A stretch of 30,226 nt of DNA from DATKDP01 sp035546335 (GCA_035546335.1 DATKDP010000085.1:1-30226), one strand, 5' to 3'. Positions 6,933 to 14,936 are shown, numbered from the stretch's first letter. The notes: a model not told the origin generated them from the sequence alone. A program made the numbers and translations.

Positions 6933-9900
6933 ATGCGTCCCAGGCGATCGGGCGGGAGTCCCTTGCTCCTGGCATCTGCGTTCCTGATGCAGTTCGTGTC
7001 GGTCCCGCTCGTCTCCCAGGAGCTGGCCTTCACCCACTTCACGACCGAGAGCGAGCTCACGCCTCTCTCCTCAGCCAGCGTCCAGAAAGTTTTTCAGGAC
7101 TCTCTCGGGTTCGTCTGGATCGCCTTCTATTCATCGGGACTCGCCCGTTATGACGGGCACACGATGGAGCCCTTCACGACGGCCGACGGGCTCGAAGACC
7201 TCACGGTGCGCGAGATCGTCGAAGACGGAGCAGGGCATCTGTGGGTGGGCTCGGAGTCGGGGATCGTCGTTTCCGAAAAGCCGCTCTCCGCGTACGACGG
7301 CGGATCGAAAATCCGTTTCGTCTCGAGACTCGGCGGCACTCAGCTCCTGCGCGCCCGTATCCGGCGTAACTGCGTGACGGTCGACGGCGCCGGCCGTCTC
7401 TGGCTGGGTCATGCCAACGGAATCATGATCTATCAGATCGCCGGCGGAAGAATCGAGCGCAGCCACGAGCTCACGCTGGAAGCAGGTCGGAATCCGACGA
7501 TCAGCAGTCTCAGTCGATCTCCCGACGGCACGGTCTGGGCTGCATTCGCCTCCGGAGGAATCGTCGCGCTCTCGAGCGATGGATCGATCGTCCGCTCCAT
7601 CGTCACCGACGACATCGTCACCGCACTGCATCACACAGCCGACGGAACCGTCTGGCGGGGTGACGGAGGGGGGAAGGTGTGGCGGATGGCACCGGATGCC
7701 TCGGATTTCGTTCTCGTCAGCGATCGTCTCACGGAACGAATCGTCGCCATCCTGGTCAGCTCCCGCGGCGAGATGTGGGCGGCCAGCCTCGGATCCGGAG
7801 TGCTGAGGGTCGATCTGCGGGGAGAACGACCTCCGCGGGTCTTCGAGCGACGTCACGGTCTGCTCGGCGAGACGCTATGGAGTCTGCTCGAGGACCGTGA
7901 AGGAAACCTCTGGTTCGCACAGAACGGAGGGCTGTCCCGTCTGCGCTCCGACTACGCGGCATTCGAGCGTCTGACGGGTCGATCGCACTCAGGCGAGACG
8001 CCGGTTCTGCCGGATCATGGCGCATTCTGCGTAATCCCTGCGAGGACGACCGGCGCTCTCCACCGCTTCGATTCACTCACCTGGATCGGCACGGGCGGAG
8101 GCCTTGCCGCCGTCCGCGAAGGCGCTCGGGTCACGACGATTCAGGCGCGTGATGGACTGTTGAGCAACTCGGTCTATTCGCTCGCGCTCGATGGCAAGGG
8201 ACGTCTGTGGATCGGGACGGCCTCCGGGTTCGTCTGCCTCTCGCTCGATCAGCACCCCCCTCTTCTGGAGCGCTCTTCGGTGCGCATGATTCCGATTCTC
8301 GGGCGCACGGCGCACTTGACGGCGTATCCGTTCGATGTCGTGTACGGGACGAAGGTCTTTCACCTGGGCGGTGACGGGAGCTCCGGAACGCCGGTCGAAT
8401 CGATCTGGATCTCGGGGACCGGCGGCCTGGCAGCACTGATCGACGACGAATGGTTCGTCTTTCGAAGCGGCACCTCCGGCCTGCCGGCCACTGGAACGAC
8501 GAATGTGTCATTCGATCCATCGGGCCGGTTGTGGGTCGGAAGCAGCGATGAGGGTCTGCTGCGATCGCGATCGCCGCTGACGCTCGAGCGGTTGCGCGCA
8601 GAAGAGAGCCGGCCGGAGCGGGCGACGCTGTTCGAGCGCGCCTGGAACGAGGGGGCCGCTCCGAGCGACAGCGTGAGGAATCTGCTCCTTCACGGCGATC
8701 GCCTCTGGGTCGGCACGTCGAACGGGCTTTTCGTACTCGATCCAGGGGAAACGAAGGCTCATCTCGCCTCACGCCTGATCGAGGGGAACATGATCGTCGG
8801 GCTGGCCGTCTCGGCCGACGGGCGATCTCTCTGGGTGAGCCAAAACGAAGGGCTCACCGAGATCGATCCGTCGACGATGCAGCTCCGTCGCAGCGTTACG
8901 AGGCACGACGGCCTGATCGACAATGAGGCGTGGGCCTACGGAGCGATCGCGGCGGGAGACGACGGGGCGATTCATCTCGCGACACCGAAGGGTGTCTCGA
9001 TCTACCGGCCGGCTCTCGATTCGATCAATGAGGAACCTCCCATCGTTCGCCTGCGCCGCGTCGAGTTCCGCGAGACGCGTGCGGGCGACAACGAAGTCCA
9101 GTTCGAGTATGCGGGACTCAGCTTCGCCAACGAACAGCGTGTCCGATTCCGCACTCGTCTCACAGGTTACGAGACCGAGTGGTCCCAGCCGACGACCGAG
9201 GCGAAAATCCGTTACACGAACCTGCCGGCCTGGTTCTTTCCGAAGCGCTATGTCTTCGAGATCATCGCCTCGAACAGCGACGGAATCTGGACCGCGACTC
9301 CGCTGCAACATGAGCTCATGGTCCATCCGGCGCTCTGGTTTCGCTGGTGGGCCTGGCTGGCGTATCTGGCGATCCTCGCAACCGCGGGCTGGCTCTTCCA
9401 GCGCCACAGAACCCGAAAGCTCGCCTGGAAGAACCGCGAACTGGCCACGTTGATCGACGACCGGACGGCCGAGATCAGCTCGCGCACCGAAGAGCTCGAG
9501 ACGTTTGATCGCATCGTCAGAGTGATCAATCGCGAGGTGGCTTTCGAAAACTTGCTCCAGGCACTCCTGGAACAGGCGATCGTGCTTTTTCCACACGCCG
9601 AGAAGGCCGCGTTTCTCCTCTTCGACCACCAGCGCCAAACCTCGGAAGTCGCCGCGGTTCTCGGCTATGATCTCGAGCTGTTCCGCAATATCGCGTTCTC
9701 ACCGGAGGAGGCGCTGCGGCGCTATTCGGAGCATGCCGAGCAGCTCGAGGAAGGCGTCTACCTCGTGCGTGATTTCAACGAGCTCGCCGGCGAGAGCCAG
9801 ACCAGGCACCTTCCCCGTCCGAAATCGATGCTGGCGATGGCGGTCACACTCGGTGGAAGGCTCGAGGGCTTCCTGATCCTCGACAACTTCACCGACACCG

Positions 9901-11510
9901 ACGCATTCGACCGCTCCGACCTGCGCAAGCTCGGCCGGTTCCGCGAGCATGCGGTCTCGGCGATCGTCAAGGCGCGAATTCTTCGCGAGCTCGAGGCGCG
10001 CCGGCGCGAGGCGGAGCTGGCGAATCAGGCCAAAAGCGCGTTTCTGGCGAACATGAGCCACGAGCTGCGCACCCCGATGAACTCCATCATCGGCTTCTCG
10101 GAGATCCTGATCGATCGGCTGCAGGAACAGATTCAGCCGAAGCATCTCGGATTCCTCAACAACATTCAGAGCTCGGGACAGCATCTGCTGAACATCATCA
10201 ACGACATTCTCGATCTCTCGAAGGTCGAAGCGGGAAAGATGGAGGTGATTCCCGAACAGTTCGTGGTCCGCGGCGCCGTCGACGGCGTCTGCCGCATCAT
10301 GAAGGGACTGGCAACACGCCATTCGATCTCCATCGCCATCGATGTTCCCGACGATCTTCCGCCGATCGAGTCCGACCTCGGAAAGTTCAAGCAGATTCTC
10401 TACAACCTGCTCTCCAACGCCGTGAAATTCTCCCCCGCCGGCTCGACCGTTCGCGTGCGTGCGATGACCGATGGCCCGAATGTGAAGCTGTACGTCAGCG
10501 ATCAGGGAAAGGGAATCGCGAACGAGGACATCGGAGCGATTTTCGAAGAATTCCGGCAGCTCGACGCGAAGGCTTCTCGCCAGTTCGGCGGCACCGGTCT
10601 CGGGCTGTCTCTCGTCCGGAAATTCGTCCACCTGCTCCACGGCACCATCGAGGTCGAGAGTGCACCGGGAAGTGGCAGCACGTTCATCGTGAGCCTCCCC
10701 CTCTCCTACTCCCTCACCACCGGAATCGAGTCGAAAGACGATCCGCTCTCGCTCCCGCCCGGACCGCGGGTTCTGATCGTCGAAGACGACACCACCGCCT
10801 ACGAGTCGATCCGGAGGCACCTCGAGACGGCGGGCTACGTGGCTCTGCGCGCCCGTCATGGAGAGGAAGCTCTCCGGCTCGCCCGACTGATCCGCCCCGT
10901 CGCCATCACACTCGATCTCGGGCTTCCGGGGATGGACGGATGGGAGGTTCTCAAGAGGCTGAAAAGCGAGCCGCTGACCCGTTCGCTGCCGGTCGTCATC
11001 ATCTCCATCAATGACAACCGCGAGCTCGGGCTTGCTCTGGGAGCCGACGACTACTTCGTCAAACCGGTCGATCGATCCCTCCTCGTCTCCCGTCTGGAAG
11101 AGCTCACCTCACCGCGGACGGGATCGAGGCCGGAACTGCTGCTGATCGACGACGACCCCGAGCTGCATGCCATGCTGACCGAGGAGCTCCGGCTTCACGA
11201 TTACGACATCCGCAGCGCCTACAGCGGTGAAGAGGGATTGAGCCTCGTGCGCGATTCCGTTCCCGACGTGATCGTCCTCGACCTGATGATGCCCGGCATG
11301 AACGGATTCGAGGTCGCTGCCTCTCTGAAGGAAGATCCGCGCACGGCGCGGATTCCGATCCTCGTGCTGACGGCAAAAGACATCACCTCGCACGAACGCA
11401 ACGAGCTTCGCGACAAGATCGCCGCCCTGGTTCAGAAGGGGGATGGCGCCAAAGCTCGGCTGCTCAGCGCCATCGAGATGGTCGGACGAAGGCAGCCCGA
11501 AGTGCTCTAG
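6933..11510 (+). CDS. Hybrid two-component sensor kinase with propeller input and two receiver domains
   Basis: A 1525-aa protein. Signal/TM segment (residues about 9-28); two-component regulator propeller repeats (about 35-695) with recurring LWVG, VWIAF and DGL.x motifs; Y_Y_Y domain (about 700-795); TM helix (about 800-822, WAWLAYLAILATAGWLF); coiled linker; GAF domain (about 857-1015); HisKA with MSHELRTP (phospho-His about 1043); HATPase_c with N box (LLSNAVKFS), DQGKGI and GGTGLGLS; receiver 1 (VEDD, phospho-Asp about 1328, Lys in FVKP); receiver 2 (IDDD, phospho-Asp about 1450, Lys in VQKG instead of the usual KP). The propeller faces the periplasm and probably senses a ligand such as a polysaccharide product, as in Bacteroidetes-style hybrid systems. 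No DNA-binding output domain or partner regulator lies nearby. ATG 6933 is chosen over TTG 6858 because it starts directly at the signal segment. Confidence 0.9.
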   Translation: MRPRRSGGSPLLLASAFLMQFVSVPLVSQELAFTHFTTESELTPLSSASVQKVFQDSLGFVWIAFYSSGLARYDGHTMEPFTTADGLEDLTVREIVEDGAGHLWVGSESGIVVSEKPLSAYDGGSKIRFVSRLGGTQLLRARIRRNCVTVDGAGRLWLGHANGIMIYQIAGGRIERSHELTLEAGRNPTISSLSRSPDGTVWAAFASGGIVALSSDGSIVRSIVTDDIVTALHHTADGTVWRGDGGGKVWRMAPDASDFVLVSDRLTERIVAILVSSRGEMWAASLGSGVLRVDLRGERPPRVFERRHGLLGETLWSLLEDREGNLWFAQNGGLSRLRSDYAAFERLTGRSHSGETPVLPDHGAFCVIPARTTGALHRFDSLTWIGTGGGLAAVREGARVTTIQARDGLLSNSVYSLALDGKGRLWIGTASGFVCLSLDQHPPLLERSSVRMIPILGRTAHLTAYPFDVVYGTKVFHLGGDGSSGTPVESIWISGTGGLAALIDDEWFVFRSGTSGLPATGTTNVSFDPSGRLWVGSSDEGLLRSRSPLTLERLRAEESRPERATLFERAWNEGAAPSDSVRNLLLHGDRLWVGTSNGLFVLDPGETKAHLASRLIEGNMIVGLAVSADGRSLWVSQNEGLTEIDPSTMQLRRSVTRHDGLIDNEAWAYGAIAAGDDGAIHLATPKGVSIYRPALDSINEEPPIVRLRRVEFRETRAGDNEVQFEYAGLSFANEQRVRFRTRLTGYETEWSQPTTEAKIRYTNLPAWFFPKRYVFEIIASNSDGIWTATPLQHELMVHPALWFRWWAWLAYLAILATAGWLFQRHRTRKLAWKNRELATLIDDRTAEISSRTEELETFDRIVRVINREVAFENLLQALLEQAIVLFPHAEKAAFLLFDHQRQTSEVAAVLGYDLELFRNIAFSPEEALRRYSEHAEQLEEGVYLVRDFNELAGESQTRHLPRPKSMLAMAVTLGGRLEGFLILDNFTDTDAFDRSDLRKLGRFREHAVSAIVKARILRELEARRREAELANQAKSAFLANMSHELRTPMNSIIGFSEILIDRLQEQIQPKHLGFLNNIQSSGQHLLNIINDILDLSKVEAGKMEVIPEQFVVRGAVDGVCRIMKGLATRHSISIAIDVPDDLPPIESDLGKFKQILYNLLSNAVKFSPAGSTVRVRAMTDGPNVKLYVSDQGKGIANEDIGAIFEEFRQLDAKASRQFGGTGLGLSLVRKFVHLLHGTIEVESAPGSGSTFIVSLPLSYSLTTGIESKDDPLSLPPGPRVLIVEDDTTAYESIRRHLETAGYVALRARHGEEALRLARLIRPVAITLDLGLPGMDGWEVLKRLKSEPLTRSLPVVIISINDNRELGLALGADDYFVKPVDRSLLVSRLEELTSPRTGSRPELLLIDDDPELHAMLTEELRLHDYDIRSAYSGEEGLSLVRDSVPDVIVLDLMMPGMNGFEVAASLKEDPRTARIPILVLTAKDITSHERNELRDKIAALVQKGDGAKARLLSAIEMVGRRQPEVL

Positions 11511-11543
11511 CCCTACCCAAACATATTTGAAATTTGAGAGTCA

Positions 11544-11891
11544 AAGGCCGGGCGCGGGCTCGGGCCCGGGCCCGGGTAAGACCTCGCGAGATTGACTCGG
11601 TCCTCCGCACGATCATCTTTCTGCCAGGAAGAAACGATCAGGGAGAACCGATGGACACCATCACGAAGCTGTTCGGCAGCCTCGTCTCTTTCGTATACCA
11701 CTGTTTCGATCGGATCGTCATCCTCGGGCATCCACGTCTGCTCACCCGCCCGGAGAACATCGTCCGCTTCTTCCGCGACGTTCATCAGGTCGGCGCCCTC
11801 CTCAAACGCATCGCTCAGATGCTCACGAAACTCATCAAGTCCCGCCGCCTGACCGAGTGAGCACCCGAGCCCGAGCCCGCGCCCGGCTTTT
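11544..11891. repeat. GC-rich inverted repeat flanking a small ORF
   Basis: The left arm at 11544-11577 and right arm at 11863-11891 are inverted copies. After reverse complementing the right arm both read AA-GCCGGGCGCGGGCTCGGG followed by a CCGGG/TCGGG hexamer; the left arm has one extra hexamer. They bracket about 285 bp holding one small gene. The left arm is itself internally palindromic (GGGCCCGGGCCC) and lies shortly after the sensor-kinase stop, so it may also act in transcription termination. The layout resembles a small repeat-bounded cassette, but no target duplication was identified. Confidence 0.6.
11651..11860 (+). CDS. Small protein of unknown function, possible truncated gene
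   Basis: A 69-aa ORF from ATG 11651, preceded by GGGAGA 4 nt upstream. The text FVYHCFDRIVILGHPRLL with TRPENIVRFFRDV is not low-complexity, and I recall similar N-termini in much longer uncharacterised proteins, so this may be the first part of such a gene. After residue 50 the sequence turns basic (LLKRIAQMLTKLIKSRR) and stops 2 nt before the right inverted repeat. The ORF is open further upstream to 11534, but those codons come from the GC repeat (Arg-Ala strings) and are not likely coding. No function is assigned. Confidence 0.5.
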   Translation: MDTITKLFGSLVSFVYHCFDRIVILGHPRLLTRPENIVRFFRDVHQVGALLKRIAQMLTKLIKSRRLTE

Positions 11892-11999
11892 CGTCATATT
11901 CTGAGAGACGAATCCTCAGACTTCGGTTTCAAGAACCTAGCAGCTGGATTCGAGCGGCGCTTCAGTGCGAGCATTCTCTTCGAGAAGTGCCGCTTTTCT

Positions 12000-12230
12000 G
12001 CCATCTGCGGTCTGGTTCGTGGTTTCTGCTTTTCTAGTTTCTGCTTTTCTAGTTTCTGGTTTCTGGTTTCTGGTTTCTGCTTTATCTGCCATCCGCTATC
12101 TGCCATCTGATGTCTTCTTCCGGCCCTCTGCCTTCTCCCTTCCCCCCTCTCCCTTCCGCTTTCCGCCCTCTGCCTTCTGCTTTCCACCCTCTGCCTTCTG
12201 CCTTCCACCCTCTGCCTTCCGCTTTCGGGC
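12000..12230. repeat. Degenerate heptamer repeat tract (CTTCTGC/TTTCTGG type)
   Basis: On the plus strand this begins with two exact copies of a 15-nt unit (TTTCTGCTTTTCTAG at 12023-12037 and 12038-12052), then three TTTCTGG heptamers (12053-12073). It then drifts into ATCTGCCATCCGC-like words and CCCTCTGCCTTC/TGCTTTCCA units up to about 12230. On the minus strand the right part reads as (GCAGAAGG)n-like DNA and is translated as the C-terminal tail of the EcsC-like gene. The same family is found at 13438-13480, 13552-13612, 28866-28899 and 30153-30186. It is not a CRISPR array: there are no unique spacers. Confidence 0.75.
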
Positions 12231-12908
12231 TCCTGCCGGCGCGGCGTCATCGGGTCTCTGTTCGGATGCGACCTCCGTTGCTTCGACCGGAATCGTGACC
12301 GCCTCGAGCTGGCGCTGCTCCTCCTGGACGCGCGCGTAATAGCCGATGGCGACCCTGCCCACGGCCCGAACGGCGAGATAGTTGAGGGTACCGCCGAGCG
12401 CGGAGCCGATCAGTGGCGCGACGGCGGGAAGCCGCCGCACGAGATAGCGCCCTGCGATTCCCTTCGCCAGACGCCTCGCCGCCTCCTTCTCCAGCCCGAG
12501 CGCCACCAGACGCCGGACGCCCTGGCGGCCCAATGTAGCTCCCGTCGAAACGGCGAGTGTCGCCATCACCTCGCGAAATCGCTCGGGCAGGCGGGGCTTC
12601 TGCCCGTAGAGGAAGGCAATCGCAAGGATCAGACGACTCTGCTGGCGTACCAGGTTGAAGATGTCGGGCGCCATCGCCAGCAGCCCGACGGCGCCTCCCG
12701 CCGTTCCTGCCGCAGCACCCACCGTTGCCGCACGCCGTGCGGCACGCCGGATCAGAAGCTCCGCGAGCTTCTCGTTCGACGCGTCCGGCGACTGCTCGCG
12801 CAAGGCAGCCACATCGTGCTCGATCGCTTCCTGGTCGAGCTCCTGGAAAAGCCGCTCGAGAAGGTCGTAGAATCGCTGCGGCAGATCGCGTTTCGTGATC
12901 TCCATCAT
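12096..12908 (-). CDS. EcsC-like membrane-associated protein with repeat-derived C-terminus
   Basis: A 270-aa protein. The core (about residues 1-205) has a helical N-terminal region, a Gly/Ala-rich hydrophobic segment (AATVGAAAGTAGGAVGLLAMAPDIFNLV) and the RLILAIAFLYGQ motif typical of the EcsC family, then a second Gly/Ala-rich hydrophobic helix (APLIGSALGGTLNYLAVRAVG). EcsC proteins are poorly understood; the Bacillus namesake lies beside an ABC transporter, and no such transporter is here. From about residue 225 to the stop the sequence becomes a Lys/Glu/Gly/Arg tail with periodic KAEGGRQ-type heptads, encoded by the heptamer repeat tract. The ancestral gene probably ended earlier. Start ATG 12908 (or 12905) has GGGGAAC upstream; it is divergent from DinB with a 39-bp gap. 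Confidence 0.75.
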   Translation of the reverse strand: MMEITKRDLPQRFYDLLERLFQELDQEAIEHDVAALREQSPDASNEKLAELLIRRAARRAATVGAAAGTAGGAVGLLAMAPDIFNLVRQQSRLILAIAFLYGQKPRLPERFREVMATLAVSTGATLGRQGVRRLVALGLEKEAARRLAKGIAGRYLVRRLPAVAPLIGSALGGTLNYLAVRAVGRVAIGYYARVQEEQRQLEAVTIPVEATEVASEQRPDDAAPAGARKRKAEGGRQKAEGGKQKAEGGKRKGEGGREKAEGRKKTSDGR

Positions 12909-12947
12909 TCCGTTCCCCACTGGTAACCCCGCGGAGGACACTAGCGC

Positions 12948-13451
12948 ATGAAGAGCAGATCTCAAAATCGCGACGGGGAGATCGCCCTCCTTCTCGAAAT
13001 GCTCGATCAGGCGTTCGACAAGAGTGCATGGCACGGAACCAATCTCCGCGGTTCCCTGCGAGGCATCGGGGCCGACACCGCAGCATGGCGTCCGACTCCC
13101 CGCCGCCATGCCATCTGGGAGCTCACCCTGCATGCTGCATACTGGAAGTACGCAGTCCGTCGGCGCCTGCGCGAGGAACCGCGAGGCTCCTTCGAGCTCG
13201 AAGGGAGCAACTGGTTCCCTGCAGGTGACCCCGCCGACGAAAAGGGATGGAAGCAGGCGGTCCGGCTCCTCTCGAAGGAGCATCGCGAGCTCCGGGCAAC
13301 GGTCGAAGAGCTCGATCCGGCGCGGCTCGATGTTCGAGGAGGAACAGGAAAATTCACGAATCGGCAGCTCATCGTCGGAGCCGCCGCGCACGATCTCTAC
13401 CACACGGGACAGATTCAGTTGCTGAAGAAACTGAGGGCAGAGGGCAGATAG
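12948..13451 (+). CDS. DinB-like four-helix-bundle protein
   Basis: A 167-aa protein matching the DinB/YfiT-like metal-binding four-helix bundle. A long first helix (EIALLLEMLDQAF) is followed by the typical RRHAIWELTLHAAYWKYAV second helix with His62, and a late HDLYHTGQI motif with His148 and His152. These three histidines match the usual DinB metal triad. Such proteins are often thiol-dependent S-transferases or stress proteins; the substrate is unknown. GGAGG lies 10 nt before ATG 12948. The last four codons (Ala-Glu-Gly-Arg) and the TAG stop lie inside a GCAGAGGGCAGATAG repeat, so the natural C-terminus may have been modified by the repeat. Confidence 0.85.
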   Translation: MKSRSQNRDGEIALLLEMLDQAFDKSAWHGTNLRGSLRGIGADTAAWRPTPRRHAIWELTLHAAYWKYAVRRRLREEPRGSFELEGSNWFPAGDPADEKGWKQAVRLLSKEHRELRATVEELDPARLDVRGGTGKFTNRQLIVGAAAHDLYHTGQIQLLKKLRAEGR

Positions 13452-13480
13452 CAGAAGGCAGAGGGCAGGGGGCAGGGGGA
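13438..13480. repeat. Heptamer repeat, GCAGAAG orientation
   Basis: Degenerate GGCAGAGGGCAGATAGCAGAAGGCAG-type units at the 3' end of the DinB-like gene, continuing into the intergenic space. It supplies the gene's last codons and its stop. The tract at 13552-13612 has the opposite orientation, so the two form the outer arms of a nested inverted structure around the palindromic repeat at 13485-13551. Confidence 0.7.
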
Positions 13481-13484
13481 GGCC

Positions 13485-13551
13485 GTCATCCTGAGCGAGG
13501 CGGGACGGGAGGGGCGTGAGCGACCCACCCCCTCCCCTCGTTCAGGATGAC
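13485..13551. repeat. Dispersed palindromic intergenic repeat, copy 2 (hairpin)
   Basis: The left arm GTCATCCTGAGCGAGG (13485-13500) pairs with CCTCGTTCAGGATGAC (13536-13551), 15 of 16 with one G-T pair. The inner GGGAGGGG and CCCCCTCCCC segments can also pair. The first 19 bases match 57-75 exactly in reverse complement. A shorter relative begins at 14111. The hairpin could act as a bidirectional terminator or attenuator between the DinB-like and thioesterase genes, but there is no classical U-tract. Confidence 0.7.
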
Positions 13552-13612
13552 GATCTGCTATCTGCTATCTGCTATCGTCCTTCTGCCTTCTGCCTTCTGC
13601 CTTCTGCTTTTC
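13552..13612. repeat. Heptamer repeat, CTTCTGC orientation
   Basis: Starts with ATCTGCT repeated three times (ATCTGCTATCTGCTATCTGC), then about four CTTCTGC heptamers and a CTTTTCCCGCG edge. It forms the pyrimidine-rich leader just upstream of the thioesterase start and leaves that gene without any purine-rich ribosome site. It is inverted relative to 13438-13480. Confidence 0.75.
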
Positions 13613-13637
13613 CCGCGTTCTCCCGTATCCTTCCCTC

Positions 13638-14066
13638 GTGGCCCGCTATTCGATCGAAGAGTATGTTCGCTGGGAAGACATCGATGCCGCCGGAATCATC
13701 AACTACCAGGCCTATCTCCGGTTCTTCGGACTCGCCGAAGTCGAGCTCTTCCGCTCATGCGGTCTCACGTATCGAAACCTCTTCGAGGATCTCGGCATCT
13801 GGCTGCCTCGCGTCCACGTCGAATGCGACTTCTTTCGCCCGGTGACGCTCGACGAGCTTCTCGTGGTCGAAGCATGGTTCGGCCGGATCGGAACGACGTC
13901 GATCGAGCTCGATTTCGCCGTCCGGAAAAAGTCGGATCCCGCCACCGTAGTCGCCACCGGACAGTACGTTCTCGTCACGGTGAAGCAGGGAGAGCTGGTG
14001 CCGATTCCGGTTCCGGCAGTTCTTCGCGAGCGGCTCGCACCGTATGTCGAATCGGAAGCGCCGTAA
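13638..14066 (+). CDS. Hotdog-fold acyl-CoA thioesterase (4HBT/YbgC-like)
   Basis: A 142-aa single hotdog domain. The N-terminal pattern VRWEDIDAAGIINYQAYLRFF matches the 4HBT/YbgC catalytic motif, in which the Asp of D-x-x-G hydrolyses acyl-CoA thioesters; here it is IDAAG (Asp about residue 16). The later LDFAVRKKSDPATVVATGQYVLVTV strands complete the fold. Such cytoplasmic enzymes release fatty acids or aromatic acids from CoA; the substrate cannot be given. GTG 13638 begins at the conserved N-terminus, but the 20 bases upstream are pyrimidine-rich with no Shine-Dalgarno. The leader is the end of a heptamer repeat tract. Confidence 0.85.
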   Translation: MARYSIEEYVRWEDIDAAGIINYQAYLRFFGLAEVELFRSCGLTYRNLFEDLGIWLPRVHVECDFFRPVTLDELLVVEAWFGRIGTTSIELDFAVRKKSDPATVVATGQYVLVTVKQGELVPIPVPAVLRERLAPYVESEAP

Positions 14067-14110
14067 GGCCGCTGCACGCCGCTAAGGACTGAGTGGCAGG
14101 CCCGTTGCTC

Positions 14111-14127
14111 GTCATCCTGCGAAGCGG
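14111..14127. repeat. Short relative of the GTCATCCTG palindromic repeat
   Basis: GTCATCCTGCGAAGCGG shares the GTCATCCTG start with the repeat copies at 13485-13503 and (inverted) 57-75 but diverges afterwards, and no pairing right arm was found. It is probably a decayed or half unit of the same family in the 195-bp gap before the PilZ gene. Confidence 0.4.
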
Positions 14128-14261
14128 TGCACGCAGTCCCGCGCCGTCACCAGAACGTCAATTCGTCAGGGCTTCCTCTTTGCGCCTTGTTTCGGGAACT
14201 TTCCCGCGCTGAGTCGCGTTCCCTTCTTGTACCGAAAAACCTGCGATTCAGGAGATCCTTT

Positions 14262-14936
14262 ATGCGTGACGAGGAAGTCACCGACTCGAGGACCACCCCG
14301 CGTTTTGTCGCCAACCCTCCGCTGGAGGGTGATTTCGGCGGAGTCACGGTCATCATTCACGACCTCGCGGACCGCGGCGCGCAGATCGAACATGCCGACC
14401 CGCTGAAGATCGGAAACATGGCGAAGCTGTCGGTGAGGTTCGTGCCATCGTCGACGCCGTTGACCGTTCGAGGTCGTGTCATCTGGAGCCGGCTGTCGAA
14501 GACGCCCAACGCGAAAGGGAAGTACCTCTACCGCACCGGCCTCTTGATCGAGGAAGAGAGAGAGCTGATTCATCAGGCACTTCAGCAACTGATCGGGGCA
14601 ACGCTGCGTCTCGACGAGAACTCTCTGGAACGAAAAAAGAGAATGCTGCTCGAGCGCTCACGCCGGCTGGCTGCCACCCCCAAAGTGATTCCACTCAGCG
14701 CCGCTGCAGCGAGGGCGATCTCCGGCGATCAGATTCTCCTGATCCGACAGGCGAGAGAGTGGCTCCGCTCCCATCCGGAAGACGCGATCAAGTGGTACAA
14801 CCGAGCCAAATTTTCAGAGGCGCGAGATGGGGAGGATGCGGTTCACTACAACGACGAGATGCTGGCCATCTGGGAGTATCTCGAGCGCACCGTGGAGCTC
14901 GCGTTGATTCGCCACGTCTTCGAAATGAAAGCGTAG
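14262..14936 (+). CDS. PilZ-domain protein, probable c-di-GMP binder
   Basis: A 224-aa cytoplasmic protein. The N-terminal half is a PilZ domain with both signature motifs: RTTPR (Arg10 and Arg14, RxxxR) and DLADRGAQIE (a D-x-[S/A]-x-x-G variant with Ala at the Ser position). It then has the GNMAKLSVRF and VRGRVIWSRL strands and a YRTGLLIEE end. The C-terminal half (about 110-224) is charged and helical, with no domain I recognise; it may be an effector helix bundle. ATG 14262 is chosen over upstream in-frame codons because GGAGA lies 6 nt before it and the PilZ motif follows directly. No cyclase or phosphodiesterase gene is in this window, so its output is unknown. Confidence 0.8.
   Translation: MRDEEVTDSRTTPRFVANPPLEGDFGGVTVIIHDLADRGAQIEHADPLKIGNMAKLSVRFVPSSTPLTVRGRVIWSRLSKTPNAKGKYLYRTGLLIEEERELIHQALQQLIGATLRLDENSLERKKRMLLERSRRLAATPKVIPLSAAAARAISGDQILLIRQAREWLRSHPEDAIKWYNRAKFSEARDGEDAVHYNDEMLAIWEYLERTVELALIRHVFEMKA

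Noticed and set aside
11546..11580. Rho-independent terminator after the sensor kinase
   Set aside because: The GC repeat can fold on itself but no T-tract follows, so it is recorded as a repeat arm only.
12000..12230. Possible CRISPR array
   Set aside because: The units are 7-15 nt, degenerate and contiguous with no unique spacers, and no cas genes are nearby.
12908..13403. Upstream in-frame extension of the EcsC-like gene
   Set aside because: These codons are antisense to the well-supported DinB-like gene; ATG 12908 with a purine-rich site begins the conserved core.
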